This document shows, piece by piece, positions 23,971 to 32,393 of a DNA stretch of 47,149 bases (its first letter is position 1; every line of letters begins with the position of its first letter). The notes below the pieces were generated by a model that worked only from the letters and a program-made list of their open reading frames with translations, did not search any database and was not told the origin of the DNA. A program made the position numbers and the translations under genes. Origin of the DNA: Bifidobacterium aerophilum (lineage in GTDB: Bacteria > Actinomycetota > Actinomycetes > Actinomycetales > Bifidobacteriaceae); NCBI RefSeq assembly GCF_010667685.1, contig NZ_WHZW01000023.1, positions 1 through 47,149 of the forward strand, in the 5' to 3' direction.

Positions 23971-24642
23971 TCACTGCTTTCCGGACGCGGCGTCCGGGCC
24001 GTCGCCGGCCACTCCGCCGTCGGTCGCACCGTCGCCTTCGTCGTCCTTGATGTACTTGGTGAAGACCTTCTCCAGGATCGGCACGTGCAGCATGAGCATG
24101 GTGCCGTAGCCGAGCACGACCAGCAGGAACAGACCCTGCGGCATGTAGAACCACGAGGCGACGAGCAGGCCGAGGAAGACCGCGTCGAGCGCGACGAGCG
24201 CAGCGGTGGCACCGATGTGCGAAATGCCGAAGATGAACGAGTTGGCCAGCACCGCGCCGAAGGAGTTCTCGAACCGGGCCTGCAGCGCCCACACCCATTC
24301 GAAGCCGATGATCCACAGGATCGTCAGGCCGAACTTGGGGATGAGCAGCGGCGTGATCTGCAGCACGACCCACGCGTAGGCGAGCGCGGCGCCGGTGCCG
24401 CCGAAGACGACCCACAGCGCGGTGGCCTTGGGGAAGTTCGCGAGGAACGCCTTGAAATAGTTGGCGGTGACGTGGCCTTCGCCGATGACCGCACGACGTG
24501 CGGTGTCGTGGCCGGCGGCGAGCGCGGCGCCGATCGTGACGAGCGGGATGGAGGTGACGATCATCAGGATGTTGAGCCAGACGGCGTCGGCGACGTTGCT
24601 CAACCCGCGCATGAACGCGGAATCCGGGGACATGAAGCCCAT
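23971..24642 (-). CDS. DUF624 (YesL-like) membrane protein
   Basis: A 223-residue integral membrane protein with about five hydrophobic segments and a polar, Gly/Asp-rich C-terminal tail. The motif MGFMSPDSAFMRGLSNVADA at the start and IPLVTIGAALAAGHDTARR are typical of DUF624/YesL. GGAG six bases before the ATG supports this start; the open frame continues upstream without signals. YesL-type proteins are often encoded with sugar ABC transporters or glycosidases, but their biochemical role is not settled. It forms an operon with the LacI gene downstream. Confidence 0.85.
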   Translation of the reverse strand: MGFMSPDSAFMRGLSNVADAVWLNILMIVTSIPLVTIGAALAAGHDTARRAVIGEGHVTANYFKAFLANFPKATALWVVFGGTGAALAYAWVVLQITPLLIPKFGLTILWIIGFEWVWALQARFENSFGAVLANSFIFGISHIGATAALVALDAVFLGLLVASWFYMPQGLFLLVVLGYGTMLMLHVPILEKVFTKYIKDDEGDGATDGGVAGDGPDAASGKQ

Positions 24643-24930
24643 GGTCAACTCCTTTTGCGGACGGGATGATGGATACACGCCATTGTAATGACCCCGGCGC
24701 CGGCCGTCCCGGGAAGAGCCGACACGGCGACCGTTTTCCCGTTTGGGAACCGCCGGAGCAACCAACCGAGGGGCGGTCTGGCGAATCACAAGCCGCGATC
24801 AATACGACTGCAATCGAAAATCCGAAATCATGGCAACGTATTCACCGAGCCACGCAACCATTGATATCGTTCACATATGCGCAATAGCGCCACGACCTAC
24901 GCAACACGCCGATGTCGCCAACAAACCCGT

Positions 24931-24952
24931 TTGATGATATCGTTGTCATCAA
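24931..24952. promoter_or_regulatory. Operator palindrome before the frameshifted binding-protein gene
   Basis: TTGATGA and TCATCAA form perfect arms around TATCGTTG, about 110 bases before the start codon. A related TTGATATCGTTCACA lies at 24860-24874. The core resembles the AACGTTGTC sites of this region, so a LacI paralogue probably acts here. The remaining noncoding sequence from 24643 to 25059 shows no gene. Confidence 0.65.
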
Positions 24953-25059
24953 CGCTTAACGGTAATGAGCGACACGGCAAACGCCGGGCCGCCCCCTTTG
25001 GAGAAGAACAGCATGCCGAACGTCGTCGTCCGGCGCATCAGGAAAGGAACATCCCACCG

Positions 25060-26423
25060 ATGAGCACCCCCAAGAAGCTTTTCGCAGCCGGCCTCGCCGC
25101 GGCCATGATCTTCGGCCTCGCCGCATGCGGCTCCGACACCGCGTCCAACGATGCGAAGGGCCACGTCTACTTCCTCAACGGCAAGCCCGAGGTCGTCGAC
25201 CAGTTGCAGCAGCTCGCCCAGGACTACACCGATGAGACCGGCGTCCAGGTCGACATCCAGACCGCCTCCTCCGGCAGCTACGAGTCCACGCTGACCTCCG
25301 AGCTGGCCAAGTCCGAAGCCCCGACCATGTTCACCATCGCCGGCTACGACGAGTTCGCCAAGTACCAGAAGTACCTCGAGCCGCTGCAGGACACCGACGT
25401 GTACAAGCTGCTCAACGACGAGGGCAAGGCCAACTCCCACAAGGTCGGCGACAACGCCTACACCATGCCGTACGCCGCCGAATGGTACGGCATCATCTAC
25501 AACAAGAAGATCGTCAACGAGTACGCCAAGAAGGACTACGCGGTCATCAAGTCCGACACCGACATCAAGGATTACGACACCTTGAAGAAGGTCATCGAGG
25601 ACATGACAAGCACAAGGACGATCTGGGCATCCAGGCCGCCATCGCCACCCCGGGCCTCGACTCCTCCTCCGCGTACCGCTTCGTGGCTCACATGAGCCGC
25701 CTGCCGCTGTTCTACGAGTTCCGTGACGACAACACCACGTTCACCACCGACCTCAAGGGCACCTACCTGAAGAACTACAAGGACCTGTTCGATCTCGAGG
25801 TGGCCAACAGCCCGACCGAAAGCTCCATGCTCAGCTCGAAGACCTACGACGACATCACCTCCGAGTTCGCGCTCGGCGACGTCGCCTTCTACCCGAACGG
25901 CGTGTGGGCCTACACCCAGATCAAGGACAACGGCGTCGAGGACGACGACCTCGGCATGCTCCCCTACTGGATGGGCATCAAGGGCGAAGAGAACTACGGT
26001 CCGGCCGGCGTGTACGACGCCTCCTGGGCGGTGAACAAGAACGCCTCCGACGACGACAAGAAGGCCACGCTCGACTTCATCAAGTGGATGGTCTCCTCCG
26101 ACGAAGGCAAGAACGCCCTCGCCAAGGAAATGGGCTTCTCCGTCCCGTTCACCACCTTCGGCGACGACGACCAGCCCGACAACCCGCTCACCAAGCTCGC
26201 CCGCGCCTACGCCGACGAAGGCAAGCCGTCCGTCACCAGCTTCCCGCTGCCGAGCCAGCAGTGGCAGGACGACCTGACCAGCGCACTGCTCAACTACGTG
26301 CAGGGCGGCGGCAAGTGGTCCGACTTCGAGAACGCCTTCACCAGCGGCTGGAAGAAGGACTGGGACAACAACAAGAGCGTCCTCGGCATGCTCCCGGAGT
26401 CCAAGGCGTTCGACGCCAAGTGA
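25060..26423 (+). pseudogene. ABC transporter sugar-binding lipoprotein with a one-base frameshift (SBP4)
   Basis: A family 1 solute-binding protein of the six-member group (lipobox LAAC, Cys 23; GHVYFLNGKPEVVDQLQQL). It reads normally to VIEDM near 25605, then changes frame. The continuation KHKDDLGIQAAIATPG is found in the next frame and runs intact to the stop. Alignment with the paralogue at 3348-4715 (VVEDMQKHKDDLGIQ) shows that one base is missing around 25603-25607. As written the product would end after about 211 residues. With one base restored the length is 454 residues, matching its relatives. It may be a real recent mutation or a sequencing error. It lies upstream of a GH13 alpha-glucosidase, probably as its transport partner. 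Confidence 0.9.
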
Positions 26424-26480
26424 TCCCGCACCGGCATCAACCAGCCGGGCGCCAAACCCCATAACTCAACAACAGACTTG

Positions 26481-26512
26481 GCTGGCGGAACGGAACCCCG
26501 CCGTCCGTCAGC
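26481..26512 (+). other. Stem-loop between SBP4 and the GH13 gene
   Basis: GCTGGCGGAACGG pairs imperfectly with CCGTCCGTCAGC. Comparable stems follow the binding-protein genes at 35404-35542 and 44344-44399. It may limit read-through or protect the 3' end of the binding-protein message. Confidence 0.4.
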
Positions 26513-26606
26513 CGCTCGCCGCCCGATCGCGTCTTTGATCGCCGCTCACTTTTTGTCTTCCCCCTTGGTGACCGGCGGCCGTCTCCCGCGATCGGACGGC
26601 ATTTTA

Positions 26607-26627
26607 TATAATATGTACGAACGTACA
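26607..26627 (+). promoter_or_regulatory. -10 element and palindrome before GH13-1
   Basis: TATAAT (26607-26612) is followed directly by the palindrome TGTACGAACGTACA (26614-26627). The palindrome lies at the expected transcription start, a repressor position. No good -35 was identified, so promoter strength is uncertain. Confidence 0.55.
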
Positions 26628-26687
26628 CATCGCGCGCACGTCGTCACGACGATGCCGGCACGCGGCACTACGACAAGGAAGGGAACC

Positions 26688-28442
26688 ATGACTGCAAACA
26701 ACATGCGCGACGACTGGTGGAAGCAGGCCGTCGTCTATCAGGTCTACCCGCGCTCCTTCAAGGACGCGAACGGCGACGGACTCGGCGACATCGCCGGCGT
26801 CACCAGCAAGATCGACTATCTCAAGCAGCTCGGCGTCGACGCGATCTGGCTCAGCCCGTTCTACCCGTCCGACCTCGCCGACGGCGGCTACGACGTCATC
26901 GACTACCGCAACGTCGACCCGCGTCTGGGCACCATGGACGACTTCGACGAGATGGTCAAGGTCGCGCACGAGGCCGGCATCAAGGTCATCGTCGATATCG
27001 TGCCGAACCACACCGCCGACAAGCACGTTCTGTTCCAGGAAGCGCTGGCGGCCGGCCCCGGCTCCCCCGAGCGCGACCGCTACATCTTCCGCGACGGCCG
27101 CGGCGAGCACGGCGAGCTCCCGCCGAACGACTGGATCTCGCTGTTCGGCGGCCCGGCCTGGCAGCAGGTCCCGGACGGCCAGTGGTACCTGCACATCTTC
27201 GCCAAGGAACAGCCGGACGTCAACTGGAAGAACCCCGACATCCACGAGGAATTCAAGAAGACGCTGCGTTTCTGGTCCGACCACGGCACCGACGGCTTCC
27301 GTATCGACGTCGCCCACGGTCTGGCCAAGGATCTCGAATCCGTGCCGCTCGACCAGATGGACCCGCTCGCCGTGCAGCACGGCCTGTGCCACGACTTCAC
27401 CAGCCCGCTGTGGGACCGCAAGGAAGTGCACGACATCTACCGCGAGTGGCGTGAGGTCTTCAACGAGTACAATCCGCCGCGCTTCGCCGTCGGCGAGGCG
27501 TGGGTCGTGCCCGAACACCAGCATCTGTACGCCAGCACCGACGAGCTCGGCCAGGTCTTCAACTTCGAGTTCGCCGAGGCGAACTGGGACGTGGACGCGA
27601 TGCGTTCCGCGATCCTCGCCGGCCTGAAGTCGGCCGAGGAGACCCACGGCTCGACGACCACCTGGGTCATGAGCAACCACGACGTGCCGCGTCACGTCTC
27701 GCGCTACGGCCTGCCGCAGGTGCCGGCGTCCTCGCACCACCAGCTCGCCAAGGACTGGCTGCTGCGCGACGGCACCAGCTACTTCGAGGACCGCGAGCTC
27801 GGCACCAAGCGCGCCCGCGCGGCGATCATGATGGAGCTCGGCCTGCCCGGATCCACGTACATCTACCAGGGCGAGGAGCTCGGCCTGCCCGAGGTCGCCG
27901 ACATCCCGTGGGACCGTCTCGAGGATCCGACGCCGTTCTTCACCCGCGAGCGCTTCATCGAGAAGGGCCGCGACGGCTGCCGCGTGCCGCTGCCGTGGGA
28001 TTCGTCCGACGTGCCGGCTCCGGCCGAGTGGAACGCCGGCTTCGGCACGGGCGCCTCGTTCGGTTTCTCCCCCGCAACGAAGGCCGACGGCACGGCCAGC
28101 GCCGACCCGCATCTGCCGCAGCCGCTGTGGTACAAGCAGTACGCGGCCGATGTGGAGGACGCCGACGACGCGTCGATGCTGAACCTGTACCGCACCACGC
28201 TGAGCCTGCGTGCCACGCTGCTCACCGCGACCGGCGACACCGCCGATTGCGCCGCGGTCGACGCCGGACACGACGTGATCGCGTACACGCGTCCGAGCGC
28301 GGACGGCCGTCGTTTCGCCAGCTACACCAACTTCGGCTCCGCTCCGGTCGAGCTGCCGGCGGGCGAGATCGTGCTCGCCTCCGGTGACGTGGCCGACGGC
28401 CAGCTGCCGCAGGACACCACCGTGTGGATCCTGCTCGACTAA
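26688..28442 (+). CDS. GH13 alpha-glucosidase / oligo-1,6-glucosidase family (GH13-1)
   Basis: A 584-residue cytoplasmic GH13 enzyme starting WWKQAVVYQVYPRSFKDANG. The catalytic triad is intact: nucleophile D207 in GFRIDVAHG, acid/base E270 in VGEAWVV and D332 in SNHDVPRH. AAGGAAGGGAACC precedes the ATG; the open frame extends upstream without support. It would cleave alpha-1,4- or alpha-1,6-glucosidic bonds at non-reducing ends of imported short oligosaccharides. A paralogue lies at 42493-44298, also next to a member of the same binding-protein group. Exact linkage preference and GH13 subfamily cannot be settled by eye. Confidence 0.94.
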   Translation: MTANNMRDDWWKQAVVYQVYPRSFKDANGDGLGDIAGVTSKIDYLKQLGVDAIWLSPFYPSDLADGGYDVIDYRNVDPRLGTMDDFDEMVKVAHEAGIKVIVDIVPNHTADKHVLFQEALAAGPGSPERDRYIFRDGRGEHGELPPNDWISLFGGPAWQQVPDGQWYLHIFAKEQPDVNWKNPDIHEEFKKTLRFWSDHGTDGFRIDVAHGLAKDLESVPLDQMDPLAVQHGLCHDFTSPLWDRKEVHDIYREWREVFNEYNPPRFAVGEAWVVPEHQHLYASTDELGQVFNFEFAEANWDVDAMRSAILAGLKSAEETHGSTTTWVMSNHDVPRHVSRYGLPQVPASSHHQLAKDWLLRDGTSYFEDRELGTKRARAAIMMELGLPGSTYIYQGEELGLPEVADIPWDRLEDPTPFFTRERFIEKGRDGCRVPLPWDSSDVPAPAEWNAGFGTGASFGFSPATKADGTASADPHLPQPLWYKQYAADVEDADDASMLNLYRTTLSLRATLLTATGDTADCAAVDAGHDVIAYTRPSADGRRFASYTNFGSAPVELPAGEIVLASGDVADGQLPQDTTVWILLD

Positions 28443-28465
28443 TCGTTCCTGTCCCTTCCTCCTCC

Positions 28466-28502
28466 AGGCGGGTTCCGGTTCTTCCGGAACCCGCCTTTTT
28501 TG
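28466..28502 (+). terminator. GH13-1 terminator
   Basis: AGGCGGGTTCCGG pairs with CCGGAACCCGCCT around TTCTT and is followed by TTTTTT. Confidence 0.9.
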
Positions 28503-28692
28503 TGCCCGCTCGGCGTAGGCTTCACTGTTGTTCGGTAACGCCGGGCACGACCGCCTGGCCTCGCCGCCTGACCTGCCGTCCGTATCGTCACGACTGTTGT
28601 TTGACACCGCTGCGAGGCAGGACGCCGGCCATCCAAACCGCTCGCTCGTATTGCGGAATCTACCTCCACCTCTTCTCCCCGGTCGCCCCGAT

Positions 28693-28909
28693 AACGCGAT
28701 GGCAATAGGTATCGCGTTCCCATCCCACGACCGCATTACACCTGATCCAACGCATGCAATGGCATATCCGAGGTGATTCCATCGTGTGACCTCGTGTCCA
28801 CCGGATAATCCCCGATCGCACGCGCGGGATGGCATATTCGAGGTATTGTCGCTGGGAAAAATAGCCGAGTCACGCGATGGCAATACAAGACGGAATGCCA
28901 TCGCGTGAC
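28693..28909. repeat. Second type of inverted-repeat array
   Basis: AACGCGAT/ATCGCGTT (28693-28718) and GTCACGCGATGGCA with its near-perfect complement (28869-28909) flank a direct repeat ATGGCATATYCGAGGT at 28759 and 28829, spaced exactly 70 bases. The GCGATGGCA element thus recurs in hairpins and direct repeats. No gene is visible from 28503 to 28990. The layout resembles the arrays at 2908 and 10846, but with different stem sequences. Confidence 0.6.
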
Positions 28910-28990
28910 TGAAGTCTCATCCGAGTCGCATTCATCGCATTCGCCGCATCCATCACATACGTCGCATACGCTACGGAACACCGCATACGC

Positions 28991-29024
28991 AAAAGGGGCT
29001 TCCGGAAGAATCCGGAAGCCCCTT
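28991..29024 (-). terminator. Terminator of the MalFG-type permease operon
   Basis: AAGGGGCTTCCGG and CCGGAAGCCCCTT form a perfect stem. On the minus strand it is followed by TTTT. Confidence 0.85.
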
Positions 29025-29056
29025 GAGGGAAGTATTCAGTTATCGAGCGCCAGCCG

Positions 29057-29893
29057 TCAGCCCTTGACGGCACCGGCCATAACACCCTTGATGATGTACT
29101 TCTGGCAGATGAGGTAGAAGACGATGATCGGGATGATGGCCAGCACGAGGCAGCCCATCATGGCGCCCATATCCACCGAGCCGTAGCCGCCCTTGAGGTA
29201 CTGGATGGCGATCGACATGGTCTTGAAGCGACGCATGTCCAAGGTCAGGTACGGCAGGAGGAAGTCGTTCCAGATCCACATGGCCTGCAGGATGGCGACC
29301 GAGATGACGGACGGGCGCATGATCGGCAGCACGATCTGGAAGAAGATGCGCGGCACCGAAGCGCCATCGATCATCGCGGATTCCTCAAGCTCCTGCGGGA
29401 TGCCCTTGACCACGCCGGTGAAGATGAACACGGCCAGACCTGCACCGAAGCCCAGGTAGACGATCCACAAGCCCCACGGGGTGTTCAGGCCGAGCATATC
29501 GGCGATCTTGGAGAGGGTGAACATGACCATCTGGAACGGAACGATCATGTTGAACAGGAACAGCAGGTAGAGGGACTTCGCGGTGCGGTTGTTGACGCGG
29601 ACGATCCACCATGCGCACATCGAGGTGCACAGCAGGATCAGGCCGACGGCGCCGACCGTGACCACGACGGTCCAGCCGAAGGATTCGATCAGGTTCGTGC
29701 GCTTGATGCCACGGGTGTAGTTCTCGAGTCCGACGAACGCCTTGCCGGTCGGGATGGAGAACGCGTTGCGGCTGATGTACGCCTTCTGCTTGAAGGAGTT
29801 GATCACCACGAGGGCGATCGGGAACACCCAAGCCAGAGAGATGATGGTGAACAGCGTCGTCCACAGTGCGGGGTACTTGACCTTCTCGCTCAT
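29057..29893 (-). CDS. ABC sugar transporter permease, MalG type
   Basis: A 278-residue membrane protein with about six hydrophobic segments. The EAA loop reads ESAMIDGASVPRIFFQIVLP. It overlaps the upstream MalF-type gene by four bases (ATGA), so it is translationally coupled. With its partner it forms a heterodimeric sugar channel. No binding protein or ATPase is in this operon; binding proteins of the expanded family nearby (32394, 35547, 25060, 19708, 44415) are candidates to share it. Confidence 0.94.
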   Translation of the reverse strand: MSEKVKYPALWTTLFTIISLAWVFPIALVVINSFKQKAYISRNAFSIPTGKAFVGLENYTRGIKRTNLIESFGWTVVVTVGAVGLILLCTSMCAWWIVRVNNRTAKSLYLLFLFNMIVPFQMVMFTLSKIADMLGLNTPWGLWIVYLGFGAGLAVFIFTGVVKGIPQELEESAMIDGASVPRIFFQIVLPIMRPSVISVAILQAMWIWNDFLLPYLTLDMRRFKTMSIAIQYLKGGYGSVDMGAMMGCLVLAIIPIIVFYLICQKYIIKGVMAGAVKG

Positions 29894-30744
29894 GCGGACA
29901 CCTCCTTGCTAGTGGTGAGACGGTTCTGAATCACGGCGATCAGCGCCACGATGATGAAGAACACGACGGCCTTCGCCTGGCCGACGCCTTCGAAGCCTGC
30001 GCGGCCGTAGAACGTGCGGTAGATGTTCAGCGCGAGAAGTTCGGAGCTGTTGGACGGGGCGCCGTTGGTAAGCGCGAGGTTCTGATCGAACATCTTAAAG
30101 CCGTTGGTGACGGTCAGGAAGGAGCAGACCGTGATGGACGGCATCATCAGCGGGATGGTGACCTGGAACAGCGCCTGGCGGCTGGTCGCGCCATCGACGG
30201 CGGCGGCCTCAAGCACGTCGCCCGGCAGCGCCTGCAGGCCGGAGATGTAGATGATCATCATGTAGCCGATTTGCTGCCAGCAGTACAGCAGCACCATGCC
30301 CCAGAAGCCGTACACGCCCGAGTAGGTGATCGAGCGGCCCCAGTGGGCGAGCACGCCGTTGAGCAGCAGCAACCAGATGTAGCCCAGGATGATGCCGCCG
30401 ATGAGGTTCGGCATGAAGAACACCGAGCGGAACACGTTGGTGCCCGCGAACTTCTTGGTGAGCATGTACGCGATCGCGAACGCGGCCACGTTCACCACGA
30501 TGGTCGTCACGATGGTGAACAGCACCGTGTAGACCAGCGCGTGCCAGAACTCCTTGTCCGACACCGCGTCAATGTAGTTCTGGATGCCAGTGAACTTGGC
30601 GTCCGTCACCGTGCTGAACTTGCAGAAGCTCAGGTACAGGCCCATGATGAAGGGCACTACGAAACCAATCAAGAATGCCGCGAACGTAGGCAGGGCAAAC
30701 AGAGCCCACCACCTGCGAATCGCCTTTCCAGCCATCGAAATCAT
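29890..30744 (-). CDS. ABC sugar transporter permease, MalF type
   Basis: A 284-residue membrane protein with six or so transmembrane segments. The EAA loop is EAAAVDGATSRQALFQVTIP. It starts MISMAGKAIRRWWALFALP; GGAGGAG lies somewhat far upstream (about 14 bases), so the second ATG (MAGKA) is a possible start. It is the first gene of the permease operon, with a well-formed promoter carrying two different operators. Its neighbour in the divergent direction is the LacI regulator at 31167, and the nearest binding protein is at 32394. Confidence 0.94.
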   Translation of the reverse strand: MISMAGKAIRRWWALFALPTFAAFLIGFVVPFIMGLYLSFCKFSTVTDAKFTGIQNYIDAVSDKEFWHALVYTVLFTIVTTIVVNVAAFAIAYMLTKKFAGTNVFRSVFFMPNLIGGIILGYIWLLLLNGVLAHWGRSITYSGVYGFWGMVLLYCWQQIGYMMIIYISGLQALPGDVLEAAAVDGATSRQALFQVTIPLMMPSITVCSFLTVTNGFKMFDQNLALTNGAPSNSSELLALNIYRTFYGRAGFEGVGQAKAVVFFIIVALIAVIQNRLTTSKEVSA

Positions 30745-30844
30745 GCCATGCCTACTTTCTCCTCCTTGAGCTCACCCGCACTACCGCGTGCGAGTGGTCC
30801 GAATTTGGGAATTTCCGATCTCATCGGCACCGCCAGGCACCAAC

Positions 30845-30901
30845 TCGAACCGGTTTAAGATTACCATATCACCCGTTTGACCCTGAGTCAAACGTTGTCA
30901 T
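30845..30901 (-). promoter_or_regulatory. Permease operon promoter with two operator types
   Basis: On the minus strand: TTGACT (30886-30891), a 17-bp spacer and TATGGT (30863-30868). GTTTGAC/GTCAAAC (30875-30893) overlaps the -35, next to TCAAACGTTGTCAT (30888-30901), a LacI-type core. Downstream of the -10 lies TCGAACCGGTTTA (30845-30857), the palindrome also found at 37060, 37084, 39732 and 47041. Two separate repressors may therefore control this operon. Confidence 0.72.
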
Positions 30902-30999
30902 TACGAGCGTGTCAAAATCCTTTCCTCCGACTCACCCCTCCCCGCAAGAACGGCGAAAAGCGTTCGAAATCCAACGTTTCCCACGAATCATAGCACGCA

Positions 31000-31013
31000 T
31001 GCAAACGTTGTCT
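31000..31013. promoter_or_regulatory. LacI-type operator in the divergent region
   Basis: TGCAAACGTTGTCT shares the 11-base core CAAACGTTGTC with 30890-30900. It lies between the permease operon and the LacI gene, fitting control of both by that LacI protein. Confidence 0.6.
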
Positions 31014-31166
31014 CGCGTTATGCCCAAAACACGGTTATTGTTGTCATGGGTACATCATGAACGGCGTCACGCCGCCCTTTGCGGCCATCAGCCACATCAG
31101 CGGCGCGAACAAGGCCCGCCGACGACCCGAAGCCATCCGGCCGACCGCACCAGACGAAGGAGACAC

Positions 31167-32180
31167 ATGGGCAGCAGTATCAAGGACGTGGCCAGGCAGG
31201 CCGGAGTGTCCGTTTCCACCGTCTCCCGCGCGTTCACCCGCCCGGAACTGGTATCGAAGGCCACCCGCACCAAAGTGCTGGCCATCGCCGAGGAACTGAA
31301 CTTCTCCATCTCCCGTTCGGCCATGGTGCTCAAGTCGGGCCGCGCCCTGCGCGTAGCCCTGCTGATGAGCGACCACATCCGCCTGTGGTTCAGCGCCTCC
31401 ATCATCGAAGGGCTCAACCAGGTCTTCCACGCGAACGGCTACGACCTGTCGATCTTCCAGATCTCCAGCATCGAGGAGCGCCGCGAGTTCTTCGACATGC
31501 TGCCGACCCGACGCAACGCCGACGCCGTGGTCGTCGCGTCCTTCGACGTGGACACCTCGGAGATCGACCAGCTGGCGAAAACCGACGTCCCGATCGTCGG
31601 CATCAACTGCGTGATGCCGAACACGGGCTTCTCCGCCGCGGTGAACATCGACGACGATCAGGGATCGAAGCTGCTTGCCCGTCACCTGATCGGCCTCGGA
31701 CACCGCCGCATCGCGTACATCCGCACCGATCGCGCCGTGACGCTGCATTTCAGCGTGCAGCAACGGTACGAATCGTTCGCGAAGGTCTGCGAGGAAGCCG
31801 GCATCGATCTGACGACGATCGTCATCGCGGACGGCGACGACCGTATCAGCCGCGCCACGACGGAACTGCTGTCGATGCCGCAGCTGCCGACCGCGATCGC
31901 CTGCCAGGAGGACGGCATCGCGATCCCACTGATGTTCCAGCTGGCACGCACCGGACTGCGCGTGCCGTTCGACGTGTCGATGGTCGGCTACGACGACAGT
32001 TTCTACGCGAGCGAGGTCGGGCTGACGACCGTGCGGCAGGATCCGATCGCGATGGCCAAGTCCGCGGCGCTCAAGACGCTCGACCTGATCGAGCGGGGCG
32101 AGACCGAGCGTCCGTTCGAGGTGTTCCCCGCGCAGCTGCTCGTGCGCTCCAGCACGACCGAGGCGAAGCCGGCGCAGTAG
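31167..32180 (+). CDS. LacI family transcriptional regulator (paralogue 3)
   Basis: A 337-residue LacI/GalR repressor with HTH IKDVARQAGVSVSTVSRAFT, the same length and layout as the regulator at 14473. GAAGGAGA five bases upstream fixes the start; the open frame is much longer upstream without support. It is divergent from the permease operon and convergent with the binding-protein gene at 32394-33737. Both have AACGTTGTC or AACGATGGCA operators in their promoters. It is therefore probably the main regulator of this transporter. Confidence 0.93.
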   Translation: MGSSIKDVARQAGVSVSTVSRAFTRPELVSKATRTKVLAIAEELNFSISRSAMVLKSGRALRVALLMSDHIRLWFSASIIEGLNQVFHANGYDLSIFQISSIEERREFFDMLPTRRNADAVVVASFDVDTSEIDQLAKTDVPIVGINCVMPNTGFSAAVNIDDDQGSKLLARHLIGLGHRRIAYIRTDRAVTLHFSVQQRYESFAKVCEEAGIDLTTIVIADGDDRISRATTELLSMPQLPTAIACQEDGIAIPLMFQLARTGLRVPFDVSMVGYDDSFYASEVGLTTVRQDPIAMAKSAALKTLDLIERGETERPFEVFPAQLLVRSSTTEAKPAQ

Positions 32181-32237
32181 CCGGCCCGCGAGCCGTCGCG
32201 ACCGGAACGCGATCGGCCCGCAACCCGCCCACTCGTG

Positions 32238-32275
32238 AAAACGGGGTTTCGATTGGTGGATCGAAACCCCGTTTT
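32238..32275. terminator. Terminator after the third LacI gene
   Basis: AAAACGGGGTTTCGAT and its perfect complement surround TGGTGG. The stem ends in TTTT on either strand. Confidence 0.88.
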
Positions 32276-32393
32276 GCGTTGCTGCCGGCCGTTCAAAGCC
32301 GGTGTTCATGACGTCGGATCATGACACTGTTCGGTTATGTCACCGTCCGTTCACCGGTCAGACCGTGCGATCGGACGGATCACAGGCCGCGGA

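Noticed and set aside
25482..26423. Second half of SBP4 as an independent gene
   Set aside because: It lacks a signal peptide and ribosome site, and begins in the middle of the binding-protein fold; it is the frameshifted continuation of SBP4.
26604..28901. Minus-strand open frame opposite GH13-1 (765 codons)
   Set aside because: Shadow of the GH13 gene; no motif or ribosome site.
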